Source of the DNA: Lentisphaeria bacterium UBA1776
Lineage (GTDB): Bacteria; Verrucomicrobiota; Lentisphaeria; Victivallales; Victivallaceae
Length of the DNA: 37,787 nucleotides
NCBI GenBank assembly: GCA_002314605.1
Contig: DCGO01000135.1
Span: 1,768-39,554 of the forward strand
Direction of reading: 5' to 3'
How positions within the stretch are numbered: position 1 is the stretch's first letter; each line of letters begins with the position of its first letter. The notes under the pieces are model-generated. The model was given only the letters and a program-made list of their open reading frames with translations. It had not been told where the DNA came from and made no database searches. Of the stretch, positions 1-8,079 are shown piece by piece. The position numbers and the translations under genes were made by a program.

Positions 1-1836
1 CACCGCGGTCGGCCGCGAGATCCGGGCGATCCGGTTCGACATCCACTCCGTATAGACGAGCTGCCCCCCTTCCGTCGTCCGAAGGCCGAACGCACCCGTG
101 TCGCACCTGCCGAAGGAGAGGAGAACCGCGTTTGGGCGACCTTCCGTCCGCGCGCGGATCGCGATGGTGAAGTCGCCACCGGGAAGCGGCGCGTTCTGTC
201 CGTAGAAGCACGTTTCGCCGCCCTTGCCCTCGTGGGTCAGTCGGTAGGCGCGACCGCGATCCGAACGGACGAAGTTGCGCGGATCGAGATTGCGGGGCTT
301 CAGCTCGAGGGGAAGCGCCCCCCGGTCCGTGAGCGAGCCGTTGAACGACATGCGATTCAGCAGCAGCCCATCGGCCGCATGCCAGACCGTGGAATCGCCG
401 CGCAGCACGACCTTGCCGTCCCCGAACAGACCCGATGGACGACAGCGGAACTTGCGGGCGAACGTAAGGTACGACTCAACCCCGATCGACCCCGTGATGC
501 CGCACGCCGCGCCGATGACGAGCCCGCCCTTGCCCTTCTGCATCAGCGTGCCGTCGCCGGAAAGGACCGGTTCCTCGCCCTTCATGCCCGCGAAGACCAG
601 CTTGTCGTCGTCGCCGTCGTTGATGATGGTCAGCGTGCCGCCGAGTACCTGCGGACCCGTACAGCCAAGGTCGCCATCGGGCAACAGTTCAACCGTCGCG
701 TCGCCATAAGTCGTCGTGCTCTTGTGTCCATCGACGTTCACCCAGCCCTGCTCGATGCGCAGCACGGCATCGCCACCCAGCACATACGGTGCGCGGCCGC
801 TGCCGTCGACAAGCCGCAGTTCGCCCTCGCCCGTCTTCACCAGCGTGCCGGGCCCGGAAAGCGAGGATGCGTCCTGCACGCCTTTCGGCACGTCGACGCG
901 GAGTACGGAGCCGGCGGCGATCACAATGCCCGCCGGCGTCGCGTCGATGCTGTCGGACGATATCCGCGCGTGGCCGTTGACCAGAAGCCGGTGGCTGACG
1001 ATGAAGCACCCGCCCTTCACGGCGAGCGATCCGTCGCCCGTGAGTTCCAGCGTCGTGCACGTGATGTCCTCGGGCAGCGCAACCGCCGCGTCGCCCTTCA
1101 GCTCGATGCGAATCGCGTCACCGTCAACCGGCGTCGCCGACCACGTCCCGTTCGCCCAGGTCACGGCGGGGCGACCGTTCTCCGCGCACCGAATGCCGTA
1201 AACCTCGCAGACCGGCGAGAAGCCCTCGCGCGCGGTCGATCGGATCAGATCGTCCGGCCGACTCGTCCGGTAGCGGCACGAGGCGCAGTCGTAGGCCTGG
1301 CCCCAAAGCAGCTTTTCGTTCCACCACGCAAGCGCAAGCCCCGTGTCCCAGTTGTTTCCCTCGGCGGCGGGATAGTCCTGACCCACCACCACCACGCAGC
1401 GATGCGAGAAGCGATAGACGAGCGCGTAGTCCGTCTGCTTCGCGGACGAGGCGATGCGGCAGTCCTCCTTCAGCTTGCCGTAGTTCCGGCCCGAAATCGA
1501 CTCGCCGTTGACGCCGTCGGAACGCACGCCGTTCAGCCAGATGTAGCTCGCGTCGTAATGTCCGGCCAGGATGCGGCCGGTGGTGAACTGCCGATTCACC
1601 GATGCCAGGCGAATCTCGGTAATCTGAACGAGCGATCCCGCCGGCAATTCCGGCGTGGGCGGAATGCAAAACGAAAAGTTGCTCTCGTTCAGCGGCTTCT
1701 CAACCGACGACGCCAACTCGACGTTCTCGCCCGTATTCCGCCAAACCAGCGCCCCGCCACCCATTGGTAGGGCGGCGAGTCCCTTCGCCGCCACCAGCCC
1801 TACCGCCAACGCCAATATCTCGGCCCGCAACCTCAA
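1..1836 (-). CDS. Secreted beta-strand-repeat / LamG-like surface protein, C-terminus cut by window edge
   Basis: A frame of 612 codons with no stop runs off the left edge, so the C-terminus is missing. A TTG start at 1836 (overlapping the upstream stop) or 1830 gives a signal-peptide-like N-terminus: arginines, a run of Leu/Ala/Val/Gly, then a small-residue cleavage region around GLAALP. Two stretches resemble the autotransporter-associated beta-strand (PATR-type) repeat: GTLVKTGEGELRLVDGSG near residue 330 and GTLMQKGKGGLVIG near 425. The last residues visible (about 550-612, containing GDFTIAIRARTEG and LLSFG) look like a LamG/concanavalin-like fold. The likely role is an exported or surface-displayed adhesin or glycan-contacting protein; substrate unknown. 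The preceding gene ends in the same few bases, suggesting cotranscription and coupling. Base use is GC-rich and unlike the genes right of about 3400. No autotransporter barrel can be checked because the end is missing. Confidence 0.7.
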   Translation of the reverse strand, partial: MRLRAEILALAVGLVAAKGLAALPMGGGALVWRNTGENVELASSVEKPLNESNFSFCIPPTPELPAGSLVQITEIRLASVNRQFTTGRILAGHYDASYIWLNGVRSDGVNGESISGRNYGKLKEDCRIASSAKQTDYALVYRFSHRCVVVVGQDYPAAEGNNWDTGLALAWWNEKLLWGQAYDCASCRYRTSRPDDLIRSTAREGFSPVCEVYGIRCAENGRPAVTWANGTWSATPVDGDAIRIELKGDAAVALPEDITCTTLELTGDGSLAVKGGCFIVSHRLLVNGHARISSDSIDATPAGIVIAAGSVLRVDVPKGVQDASSLSGPGTLVKTGEGELRLVDGSGRAPYVLGGDAVLRIEQGWVNVDGHKSTTTYGDATVELLPDGDLGCTGPQVLGGTLTIINDGDDDKLVFAGMKGEEPVLSGDGTLMQKGKGGLVIGAACGITGSIGVESYLTFARKFRCRPSGLFGDGKVVLRGDSTVWHAADGLLLNRMSFNGSLTDRGALPLELKPRNLDPRNFVRSDRGRAYRLTHEGKGGETCFYGQNAPLPGGDFTIAIRARTEGRPNAVLLSFGRCDTGAFGLRTTEGGQLVYTEWMSNRIARISRPTAV

Positions 1837-2435
1837 CCTTCAACCTCATCCTTCACCGTCTTGCAGGCGAGCAGCGTAAAGACCTTGGCTTCCGTCGAGA
1901 GGCGCTTGCAGAAATCCGCCGCCGGCTCGTTCTTGCGCGGCGTCTCGCCGGTCAGCTCGGTGAGCTTCGCGAAAACCTCCTTTTCCGTCTTGAACAACTC
2001 GCCCCCCTTGGGCGTCTCGAGGAAGAACTTCTGCTGGAAGTGCCTGCGGCTGCCGTCATTCGACTCGAAGATGTGCGCCGTGGGCTCGAAGGCCAGATAG
2101 TACATCTTCAGGTTGTACTTCTTCGCCAGCGCCGCAAAGGCGGCGTTCTCGTCATCCCAGGCCGTGGACGTGAAGAACGTCACCGCCGACTTGTCGCCGT
2201 TCTCGGTGATCATCTCATCCTCGATGCAGAAGAACGTCCCGTCGCAATCGTCCGCCGCCACGTCCATCTTGAGCATCTCCCGGGCGATGTACCCGACCCA
2301 GTCCGAATGCGTGGTCAGGTCATCCGTCATCTCGCCGCGGTCTTGCTTCAGCAATTTCACCAGCGCCCTGGAAAGCTTCTGCACGCTTTGCAGATCGCCC
2401 TCGAACACATAATCTGTCGTACACCAGTTGTTCAT
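1833..2435 (-). CDS. Api92-like small protein (ferredoxin-like fold family), function unknown
   Basis: A 200-residue protein starting MNNWCTTDYVFEGD. The opening pattern (Met, two residues, Trp-Cys, then a beta strand and a Gly-Asp turn) resembles the N-terminal ferredoxin-like domain of Api92/DUF1281-type proteins, which occur in phages, mobile elements and gut bacterial genomes without a settled function. There is no signal peptide, so it should be cytoplasmic. The body is rich in aromatic and acidic residues with an FFTSTAWDDE stretch. A purine-rich ribosome-binding site (AGGGGGGA) lies a few bases before the ATG. It follows the anchored hydrolase gene by about 20 bases and its stop codon overlaps the possible TTG start of the secreted protein, so the three are probably one transcript. 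The family call is by eye and tentative. Confidence 0.6.
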   Translation of the reverse strand: MNNWCTTDYVFEGDLQSVQKLSRALVKLLKQDRGEMTDDLTTHSDWVGYIAREMLKMDVAADDCDGTFFCIEDEMITENGDKSAVTFFTSTAWDDENAAFAALAKKYNLKMYYLAFEPTAHIFESNDGSRRHFQQKFFLETPKGGELFKTEKEVFAKLTELTGETPRKNEPAADFCKRLSTEAKVFTLLACKTVKDEVEG

Positions 2436-2457
2436 GTCAGTCCCCCCTTTTCAATCC

Positions 2458-4380
2458 TTACGAATTCTTGTCAACTTCCTTCAGGTGCAGCAGCAGAATG
2501 CGCAGCAGCTCCTGAATCGCCGCAGGCCTGCGGTGAACGCTGTGGTCGGACTTCACGATCAGTTCGCTCGCGGCGCCGTCCAGGTGACTGCTCCAATACG
2601 GAACGATCCCGTCGCTCTCATCCGGCGCACCGGCGCGATTGTGGTTGCCGATGATGCAGTGGTAGGTCAGGTCCTTCTTCATCGGCGAAACGCCGTTGGC
2701 GCGCACGAACGAGTTGTCCGGGTCGAGATTGTCGATGCCGGTGAAGAAGCGGTTGCCCCGCTTCGCCATCCGCTCGCCATAATCCGCCATCAGCGCCGTG
2801 TTGATGCGCACGATGGCCTCCGAGCGCGTCAGCAGGTACTTCGGGGCCGTGATCAGATAGGTCCCGAGCTTGCCCAAAAACGACTGGGCCATCTCCGCGC
2901 CCTTGTGCGGAACCGCCATGAACACCGCGCGGTGCACGAACGGCAGCGGATACGGCGTGAGGGAATCGAAAAGCTCGAAATCCTCCGGCTGAAGCCGCGC
3001 CTTGATCTCGTCGTAGCTGAGCCCGTAGATGGTCTCGAAGAGGTAGCGGGGGTTCTCCTGGACCATCTGCCGCGTCAGCAAGCCGCCCATACTGTGGCCA
3101 ACAAGGACCATCTTGTTGAAGTTCGCCGTCGCCTCCGGCGTCGTGCAGAATTCCTTTTCCGCCGCCCGCAGCGCATCGCGCAGCTTCTTCGCCGACAGCA
3201 GCACGGGCGCGCCCGTCGAATAGGAGAAGAACCAGAACTGGTAGCGTTTCCGGATGTTCGGATCCGTCTTGAGGGAATTGACCATCTGGAGCCAGGTGCT
3301 TGGCGTGGACATGAGGCCGTGGATGAAGACTACCGGGATCTTGGCCGGATTATACGTTTCCAGCATGTAGAGGCCGCTTGCCTTGTCTTCGGCATTTCGG
3401 TTCAGCATGACGGAGATGACATTACGGTCCGGCACTGCATTGGAAAAACACGCCAGGGGCGTGGTGAAATCCGCAGCCAGCGGCAATTTTGCAAACGGAA
3501 TAATGGCCGTATCCGGCGTGGATATTTCTTCCGAGAGATTGGTGTCCAGATAGACCTGTTTTACCTCAATGGTCTGGAAATCCAGCCGGTTCATAAAGAT
3601 GAGATAGGTTACCGGAATGGTCATCCCCTCGGGTGTTTTCAGAAATTTGTATTTGTTTTGCGATGCAACACTGACTGTCAGCGGGGCGCCGAAGCCCGCT
3701 TTCCGGTTGATCTGACGCATTTTTTCCACGGAATAGGTGGCGCAGAGCGAGACCGAGGTGATCGTTTCCGGCGGGACCGCCAGATTATGCACCGGTTTGG
3801 TGAAGACAAAACGGATGCCGTCAATGCCCTGAAGACTGAAGGAATCATGCCCTAGAAGTCCGTGGGTCTTCTGATACTGGAAAACTCCGGCACAGACCTC
3901 GTTGTAAACCAGGATCATGCGGAGTACGGTGATATCAAACGGTATGTTTTCAGTTTTCAGTTTTCTGTTTTTGGTCATCCCTTCTATAAAGACCCGGCAG
4001 TATTTCAGGGCTGTCAGGTGAAACTTGAGCGCTCTTTCCGGCTCGCATCTTCTGGCCATCCAGCGGCACAGATCCGCCGCGATCTGGGGATACCTGAGAT
4101 TGCCGGAAATGCGGTAATATTCATCCAGTTTCTGGAGGACATTTTCCGGATTTTCGAAGAGTTCATCGCCGATCAGATTACTTTTCAGAAAGTTTCCTGC
4201 ATCAAAGGACAGTCCATCCCGGTTGAACATGCTGTTGTAGAAATACTCCTGCATCACGCTCTGTGAAGCGGGATTCACCCTGACTTCCCGGGAACTGAAG
4301 ACACTGCAGGAACTCAACACCAATGCCAGCAGACTTCCGCACAGCAGAGGGCCAAAAGCTGAAACCGTTTTTTTTCTCAT
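2458..4380 (-). CDS. Lipoprotein alpha/beta hydrolase (paralog 1 of tandem pair)
   Basis: A 640-residue protein. The ATG at 4380 was chosen over an in-frame upstream ATG at 4470 because it follows an AAGGAG site by 11 bases and opens a lipoprotein signal: MRKK, a hydrophobic run, then LSSC with Cys25 as the lipidated residue. Residues about 35-345 form an N-terminal domain shared only with the neighbouring paralog as far as I can see. The C-terminal half is an alpha/beta hydrolase of the PGAP1/lipase/LCAT-like type: IHGLM near 353 (oxyanion region), nucleophile elbow GHSMGG with Ser430, likely acid Asp590 (ESDGIVP) and likely His613 (SDHSVH). It should sit in the envelope and act on an ester, possibly a lipid or acylated glycan; substrate unknown. 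DNA composition changes sharply around 3240-3400, close to the start of the hydrolase domain (about residue 345). A heptanucleotide repeat lies in the N-terminal half. Confidence 0.85.
   Translation of the reverse strand: MRKKTVSAFGPLLCGSLLALVLSSCSVFSSREVRVNPASQSVMQEYFYNSMFNRDGLSFDAGNFLKSNLIGDELFENPENVLQKLDEYYRISGNLRYPQIAADLCRWMARRCEPERALKFHLTALKYCRVFIEGMTKNRKLKTENIPFDITVLRMILVYNEVCAGVFQYQKTHGLLGHDSFSLQGIDGIRFVFTKPVHNLAVPPETITSVSLCATYSVEKMRQINRKAGFGAPLTVSVASQNKYKFLKTPEGMTIPVTYLIFMNRLDFQTIEVKQVYLDTNLSEEISTPDTAIIPFAKLPLAADFTTPLACFSNAVPDRNVISVMLNRNAEDKASGLYMLETYNPAKIPVVFIHGLMSTPSTWLQMVNSLKTDPNIRKRYQFWFFSYSTGAPVLLSAKKLRDALRAAEKEFCTTPEATANFNKMVLVGHSMGGLLTRQMVQENPRYLFETIYGLSYDEIKARLQPEDFELFDSLTPYPLPFVHRAVFMAVPHKGAEMAQSFLGKLGTYLITAPKYLLTRSEAIVRINTALMADYGERMAKRGNRFFTGIDNLDPDNSFVRANGVSPMKKDLTYHCIIGNHNRAGAPDESDGIVPYWSSHLDGAASELIVKSDHSVHRRPAAIQELLRILLLHLKEVDKNS
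3946..3973. repeat. Short heptanucleotide tandem repeat inside the hydrolase gene
   Basis: On the plus strand the unit GTTTTCA occurs twice in direct succession, followed by GTTTTCT and GTTTTTG. On the coding (minus) strand this reads as lysine/asparagine-rich codons (NRKLKTEN) in the N-terminal domain. The unit is seven bases, so gain or loss of one copy would shift the reading frame. Three to four units is short for a phase-variable tract, so switching is only a possibility. Confidence 0.7.
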
Positions 4381-4426
4381 GACAGGGAACGCTCCTTTTG
4401 TTTCGTTGGCATTTTTCAAAATTCTT

Positions 4427-4457
4427 CCGGCACCTTTCTGAAGACTTCCTGTGCCGG
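4427..4457 (-). terminator. Possible hairpin between the two hydrolase genes
   Basis: CCGGCAC and GTGCCGG form a perfect 7-bp inverted repeat around a 17-base loop, downstream of the 4510-6522 gene and upstream of the next ATG. Read on the minus strand, the 3' side is AAGAATTTTG, which is only weakly T-rich. It could be a weak terminator or attenuator between the paralogs, or a processing hairpin. Confidence 0.3.
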
Positions 4458-4509
4458 TTTCAGAGAGCATTTTTCCGGTATTCTGTTTTCAAATGTCCGG
4501 TTCATGGTT

Positions 4510-6522
4510 TTACCTGATTTTTTGCTTGTCATCGGGCGCCTTGACTGTTTTGGTGACCGGGGGGCGCATGCTTGCAGGGAGTGCGCTGCCCGAAGACGGC
4601 ATATTCTTTTCCTCAACATGAAGCAGCAGAATGCGCAGGATTTCCCGGATCGCCGCCGGACTGCGGTGGGAACTGTGTGCGGATTCCACAATGAGTTCAC
4701 TGTCCGCTCCGTCCAGATGGCTGCTGAAATACGGGACCACCCCATCCGACCCGCCGGGCTGATCCGCCTTTTTGTCATTGCCGATAATGGAGTGGAAGAC
4801 CAGATCGTCTTTCATCCGGGAGTCCCTGATGCCCTTGATGAAAAGACTGTTCGGATCAAGATTGTCAATGCCGGTGAAAAGCTGGTTGTTCAATTTTTCC
4901 GGAAGATTTTTGTTTTTGCTGATATGTTTTCTGTATATGAACTGTAGAATACGGGAATGTTTGGTGACGGCAGACGGGAGGTTGGTGATCTGGGAGAAAA
5001 AGCGGGCGATTTTGGATCTTGCTGCACTCGCCCCCCGGTGCGGTACCGAAACAAAAACGGCCCGGCGTACAAAAGGAAGCGGAGTGAGGCAGAAAAGCTG
5101 ATTGAATCTCTGGCGCTCCGGCATGCCGAGTTCTCTGTACATGGATTCCCAGGAGCAGTCGGTAATTTTTTCCGCAAAGTAATGCGGATCCTTCTGTAAC
5201 AGCAGACGGGTAATCAGACCTCCCATGCTGTGCCCCACCAGGACCATTTTATTGAAATTTTCAGTCGCTTTCGGTGAGGTGCAGAGTTCCTTTTGGGCGT
5301 TCAGCAGTGCGTTCTTCAGCCGGTGGGCGGATACGATTATGGGGGAGCCGCTGGAATAATAGAAGAACCAGAATTGATAGCGTTTTCGGATGACCGGATC
5401 GATTTTCAGGGCATTGATCATTTCGAACCATGTGGCGGGGCTGGACATGAGTCCGTGAATGAGGACCACCGGGATTTTTTCCGGATTGTATGGTTCGAGG
5501 ATGTAAAGACCGTTCAGAGAGTCTTCCTGATTGCGGTTCAGCATAATGGAAAGGAGGTTTCTGCTCGGCTGTGCATGGGCGAAACAGGCAAGAGGTGTGG
5601 TGAAATCCGCCGCCAGCGGAAGTTTTACCAGAGAGGACGCCCCCCATTCCGATGAAACGATCTCTTCGGTGAGATTCAGGTCCGCGTAGGCCTGTTTCAC
5701 CTCAATGGTCTGCTGGTCCAGGGGCTTCATGAGGATATTGTACGTTACCGGGATGGTCATCCCCAAAGGTGTCTGCAGGGTTTTCAACTGTTTTTGCGGG
5801 GCGATCGTGGCCACCAGCGGAGCCCCGATTCCCAACTGACGGTTGACCTGCTGGATATTTTCGGTGGAAAAGGCGGCACAGAGCGAAAGATCGGAGACGG
5901 TTTCCACCGGTACCTCCAGATTGTGGACCGGCCTGGTGAAAACAAAACGTTCTCCTGCGATCCCCCGGAGGCTGAAGGAATCGTGATTCAGAAGACCGTT
6001 GTTTTTCTGAAACTGAAAGACGCCGCCGCAAGCTTCATTGTATGTCAGGATCATCCGGAGAAGGGTTATATTGTAGATTTCCCTGCCGGATGATTGTTTG
6101 TCTTCATCCGTTGAATTGTCCGCAAAGACCCTGCAGTATTTCAGCGCAGTCAGGTAAAACCGGACCGCCCGGGCCGGTTCGCTTTTTTCCGCCATCCAGC
6201 GGCAGAAGTCTGCGGCAAGTTGCGGATACTTGATGTTTCCTGAAATGCGGTAGTAATCATCCAGCTTGCTCAGAACGAGTTCCGGATTTTCCCTGACTTC
6301 CTTGTCGGTCAGGTGGCTTTTTAGAAAATTGTCGGTGTCAAATGCCAGCCCGTTCGGGGTGAACATGTAGAAATACGCCTGCATTTTTCCACGTTCAGCG
6401 GGGCGGACTTTGATCATTTTGGAATCAAAGCCGCAGCAGAAAAACAAAACTGCGGCCAGAAGAATCAAGCACAGCAGAAGTCCGGCGGCGAGAATGTATC
6501 TTTTTTTCATGGTAATGACCAT
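4510..6522 (-). CDS. Membrane-anchored alpha/beta hydrolase (paralog 2 of tandem pair)
   Basis: A 670-residue protein if read from the ATG at 6522, just after AGGTGG; an ATG four codons later (6510) is also possible. The N-terminus (KKRY, then about 22 hydrophobic residues ending LFFCC) looks like an uncleaved anchor; the cysteines do not sit in a standard lipobox. It matches the neighbouring hydrolase along its whole length (for example YYRISGN, LTALKYCRVF, GMTIPVTY, LPLAADFTTPLACF, FTGIDNLDP), so the pair is a tandem duplication. Catalytic residues are again visible: IHGLM near 355, GHSMGG with Ser432, Asp593 (GSDGVVP) and His616 (SAHSSH). Compared with paralog 1 it has a longer lysine-rich insert near 530-545 and a C-terminal tail of about 40 residues. 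It starts 16 bases after the amidohydrolase gene, so it is probably in that operon. Substrate unknown; an envelope esterase or lipase is the safest call. Confidence 0.85.
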   Translation of the reverse strand: MVITMKKRYILAAGLLLCLILLAAVLFFCCGFDSKMIKVRPAERGKMQAYFYMFTPNGLAFDTDNFLKSHLTDKEVRENPELVLSKLDDYYRISGNIKYPQLAADFCRWMAEKSEPARAVRFYLTALKYCRVFADNSTDEDKQSSGREIYNITLLRMILTYNEACGGVFQFQKNNGLLNHDSFSLRGIAGERFVFTRPVHNLEVPVETVSDLSLCAAFSTENIQQVNRQLGIGAPLVATIAPQKQLKTLQTPLGMTIPVTYNILMKPLDQQTIEVKQAYADLNLTEEIVSSEWGASSLVKLPLAADFTTPLACFAHAQPSRNLLSIMLNRNQEDSLNGLYILEPYNPEKIPVVLIHGLMSSPATWFEMINALKIDPVIRKRYQFWFFYYSSGSPIIVSAHRLKNALLNAQKELCTSPKATENFNKMVLVGHSMGGLITRLLLQKDPHYFAEKITDCSWESMYRELGMPERQRFNQLFCLTPLPFVRRAVFVSVPHRGASAARSKIARFFSQITNLPSAVTKHSRILQFIYRKHISKNKNLPEKLNNQLFTGIDNLDPNSLFIKGIRDSRMKDDLVFHSIIGNDKKADQPGGSDGVVPYFSSHLDGADSELIVESAHSSHRSPAAIREILRILLLHVEEKNMPSSGSALPASMRPPVTKTVKAPDDKQKIR

Positions 6523-6538
6523 TTTTCCACCTATGAAA

Positions 6539-7885
6539 TCATTTGTTTCTCTTCAGTTTCCGGGTGCAGCGGCGGATATTTTCCAGCGTCTCCCGGTATC
6601 CGGGAATTTCCCGGTTGCGCATCAGAATGCGGCCGTCGCAGATCACAGTGGAAACACAGCTGGAATCGGCGGCATAAACCAGGTTGGAAACCAGACTGTG
6701 GCAGGGGACCAGTGCGGGGGCATTCAAATCGACCAGCATGATATCCGCCAGTCTGCCGACTTCAATCCTGCCGGCATCAATACCGAATGCCTCCGCTCCA
6801 TCCAATGTGGCCGCCCGGAAAATCTCCTCCGCCTTGCCGACAGCAGAATCTCCCGATTCTGTTTTGGCGATGAATGTCGCACTTCTCATCGCATCGAACA
6901 CGGAGAGACTGTTGCTGGAAGACGCCCCATCGGTTCCGATGGTTATCCGGGTGCCGCACTGACGGTTTTTTTTGTAGCGGAACAATCCGGAACAGAGTTT
7001 GACATTGCTGCAGGGCAGATGGGACAGAACCACCTTCCGCTTCGCAACAAGAGCTGCATCTTCATCCGTAAGGTATATGGCATGGGCCAGAATGGTCCGC
7101 TCTGAAAGCATGCCGATCTTATCCAGGAGCGCAACGGGAGTACAGCCGTATTTCTTCCGGCAGTCTTCAAATTCCTTGCGGGTTTCCGCCAGATGAATAT
7201 GGATCCGGCGCCCGTCCCCGGCTGCATCCCGGACGACTTCCCGCAGTCTTTTTTCGGAGACCGAATAGATTGAGTGGGGCGCCCATACCAGCTGGATGCG
7301 GGACGAATATTTATGCCGGTTCTGGAGAATGGTCCGGTTGTTTCTGCGGCAGGATGCGTCCAGTTCCGGTGTCACCTCCATTACGGAGAGACCGATGGCC
7401 GCCCGCATTCCGGTCTCTTCCACTGCCCGGATGGAGGCGCCGGGCATGAAATACATGTCGCTGAAAAATACCGTTCCGCTCCGGATCATTTCCATACAGG
7501 CAAGTTTCGTTCCCCAGTAGATGTCGTCTTCCGTCAGCTTGGCTTCCGCCGGCCAGATATGATTCTGCAGCCAGTCAAAGAGGGCGAGGTCATCCGCGTA
7601 TCCCCGCAACAGGGTCATTGCCGCATGACAGTGAGTGTTGTAAAAGGGCGGCAGTGCCGCAAGTCCTGTACCATCGATGACCGTGTCGAAACTGCCGCGT
7701 ATCCCCGGTTCGATCCGGCTGATTCTGTTGCCGGTGATCAGAATGTCGGTAATTTTGTTGCGGAGCGTGACATTGTGGATCAGAATATTTTTTTCAGTCG
7801 TCCGGGGAGGGTGGTCCGAACCCCGGAGTGTTCCCGTCACCTGCAGAAGGATCGTTGCAAGGATGAACAGACAGATTTTTCGCAT
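6539..7885 (-). CDS. Exported amidohydrolase, MTA/SAH deaminase-like (MtaD/TrzA family)
   Basis: A 448-residue metal-dependent amidohydrolase. The metal ligands are clear: FYNTHCHAAM (His85, His87), HIHLAET (His231), LAHAIYL (His268) and GTDGASS (Asp319). The SNSLSVFDAMR and ADIMLVDL segments are typical of the family that deaminates 5'-methylthioadenosine, S-adenosylhomocysteine, guanine or triazines. The ATG at 7885 was chosen because it opens a signal-peptide-like sequence (MRK, then a hydrophobic run ICLFILATILLQVTG). Starts further upstream, including the TTG at 8038, would bury this segment. Export is unusual: most family members are cytosolic. The ribosome-binding site is weak (ACGGAA, about 8 bases before the ATG). 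It heads a minus-strand run with the two anchored hydrolases and has a well-formed promoter about 160 bases upstream. The exact substrate cannot be read from sequence. Confidence 0.85.
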   Translation of the reverse strand: MRKICLFILATILLQVTGTLRGSDHPPRTTEKNILIHNVTLRNKITDILITGNRISRIEPGIRGSFDTVIDGTGLAALPPFYNTHCHAAMTLLRGYADDLALFDWLQNHIWPAEAKLTEDDIYWGTKLACMEMIRSGTVFFSDMYFMPGASIRAVEETGMRAAIGLSVMEVTPELDASCRRNNRTILQNRHKYSSRIQLVWAPHSIYSVSEKRLREVVRDAAGDGRRIHIHLAETRKEFEDCRKKYGCTPVALLDKIGMLSERTILAHAIYLTDEDAALVAKRKVVLSHLPCSNVKLCSGLFRYKKNRQCGTRITIGTDGASSSNSLSVFDAMRSATFIAKTESGDSAVGKAEEIFRAATLDGAEAFGIDAGRIEVGRLADIMLVDLNAPALVPCHSLVSNLVYAADSSCVSTVICDGRILMRNREIPGYRETLENIRRCTRKLKRNK

Positions 7886-8047
7886 GATTTTTTCCGTTTC
7901 ACTTTCAATGACTGCCGCTCCCCAAGTCCGCGGCGGGCATCCATAAAGAACTCCCGGCTTGGCCGCACTGCGGACCAGGCAGCCTGGGCCGAATGCCGGA
8001 GACCTTTTCAATGCTGTCGGCAGAGCCTGCAAAGTCAATCTTCTAAA
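7886..8047 (-). other. Long untranslated leader of the amidohydrolase gene
   Basis: About 155 bases separate the predicted transcription start (near 8041) from the ATG at 7885. No credible coding start is seen. The minus-strand RNA contains small self-complementary pieces: CCAGG-CTG-CCTGG, then CCGC-AGT-GCGG shortly after, and a GGCCAAGCC element. The length and structure would allow a riboswitch or attenuator, but I could not match the known SAH, SAM, purine or cobalamin consensus by eye. Confidence 0.4.
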
Positions 8048-8075
8048 AATATACCTGAAAAAAATGGTTTTTCAA
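8048..8075 (-). promoter_or_regulatory. Predicted sigma70 promoter for the amidohydrolase operon
   Basis: On the minus strand: TTGAAA (8075-8070), a 16-base spacer, then TATATT (8053-8048). It is back-to-back with the promoter of the transporter operon, and the two -35 boxes are only 8 bases apart. Confidence 0.65.
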
Positions 8076-8079
8076 TCTT

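Noticed and set aside
232..1770. Plus-strand open frame of 512 codons opposite the secreted-protein gene
   Set aside because: Low-complexity Arg/Ala/His-rich product with no ribosome-binding site; the minus strand gives a sensible signal peptide and recognisable repeats.
2428..3855. Plus-strand open frame of 475 codons
   Set aside because: It is the antisense of the anchored hydrolase, whose lipobox and catalytic motifs are clear on the minus strand.
6410..7105. Plus-strand frames opposite the amidohydrolase gene
   Set aside because: All are antisense to well-supported metal-site motifs and lack start signals.
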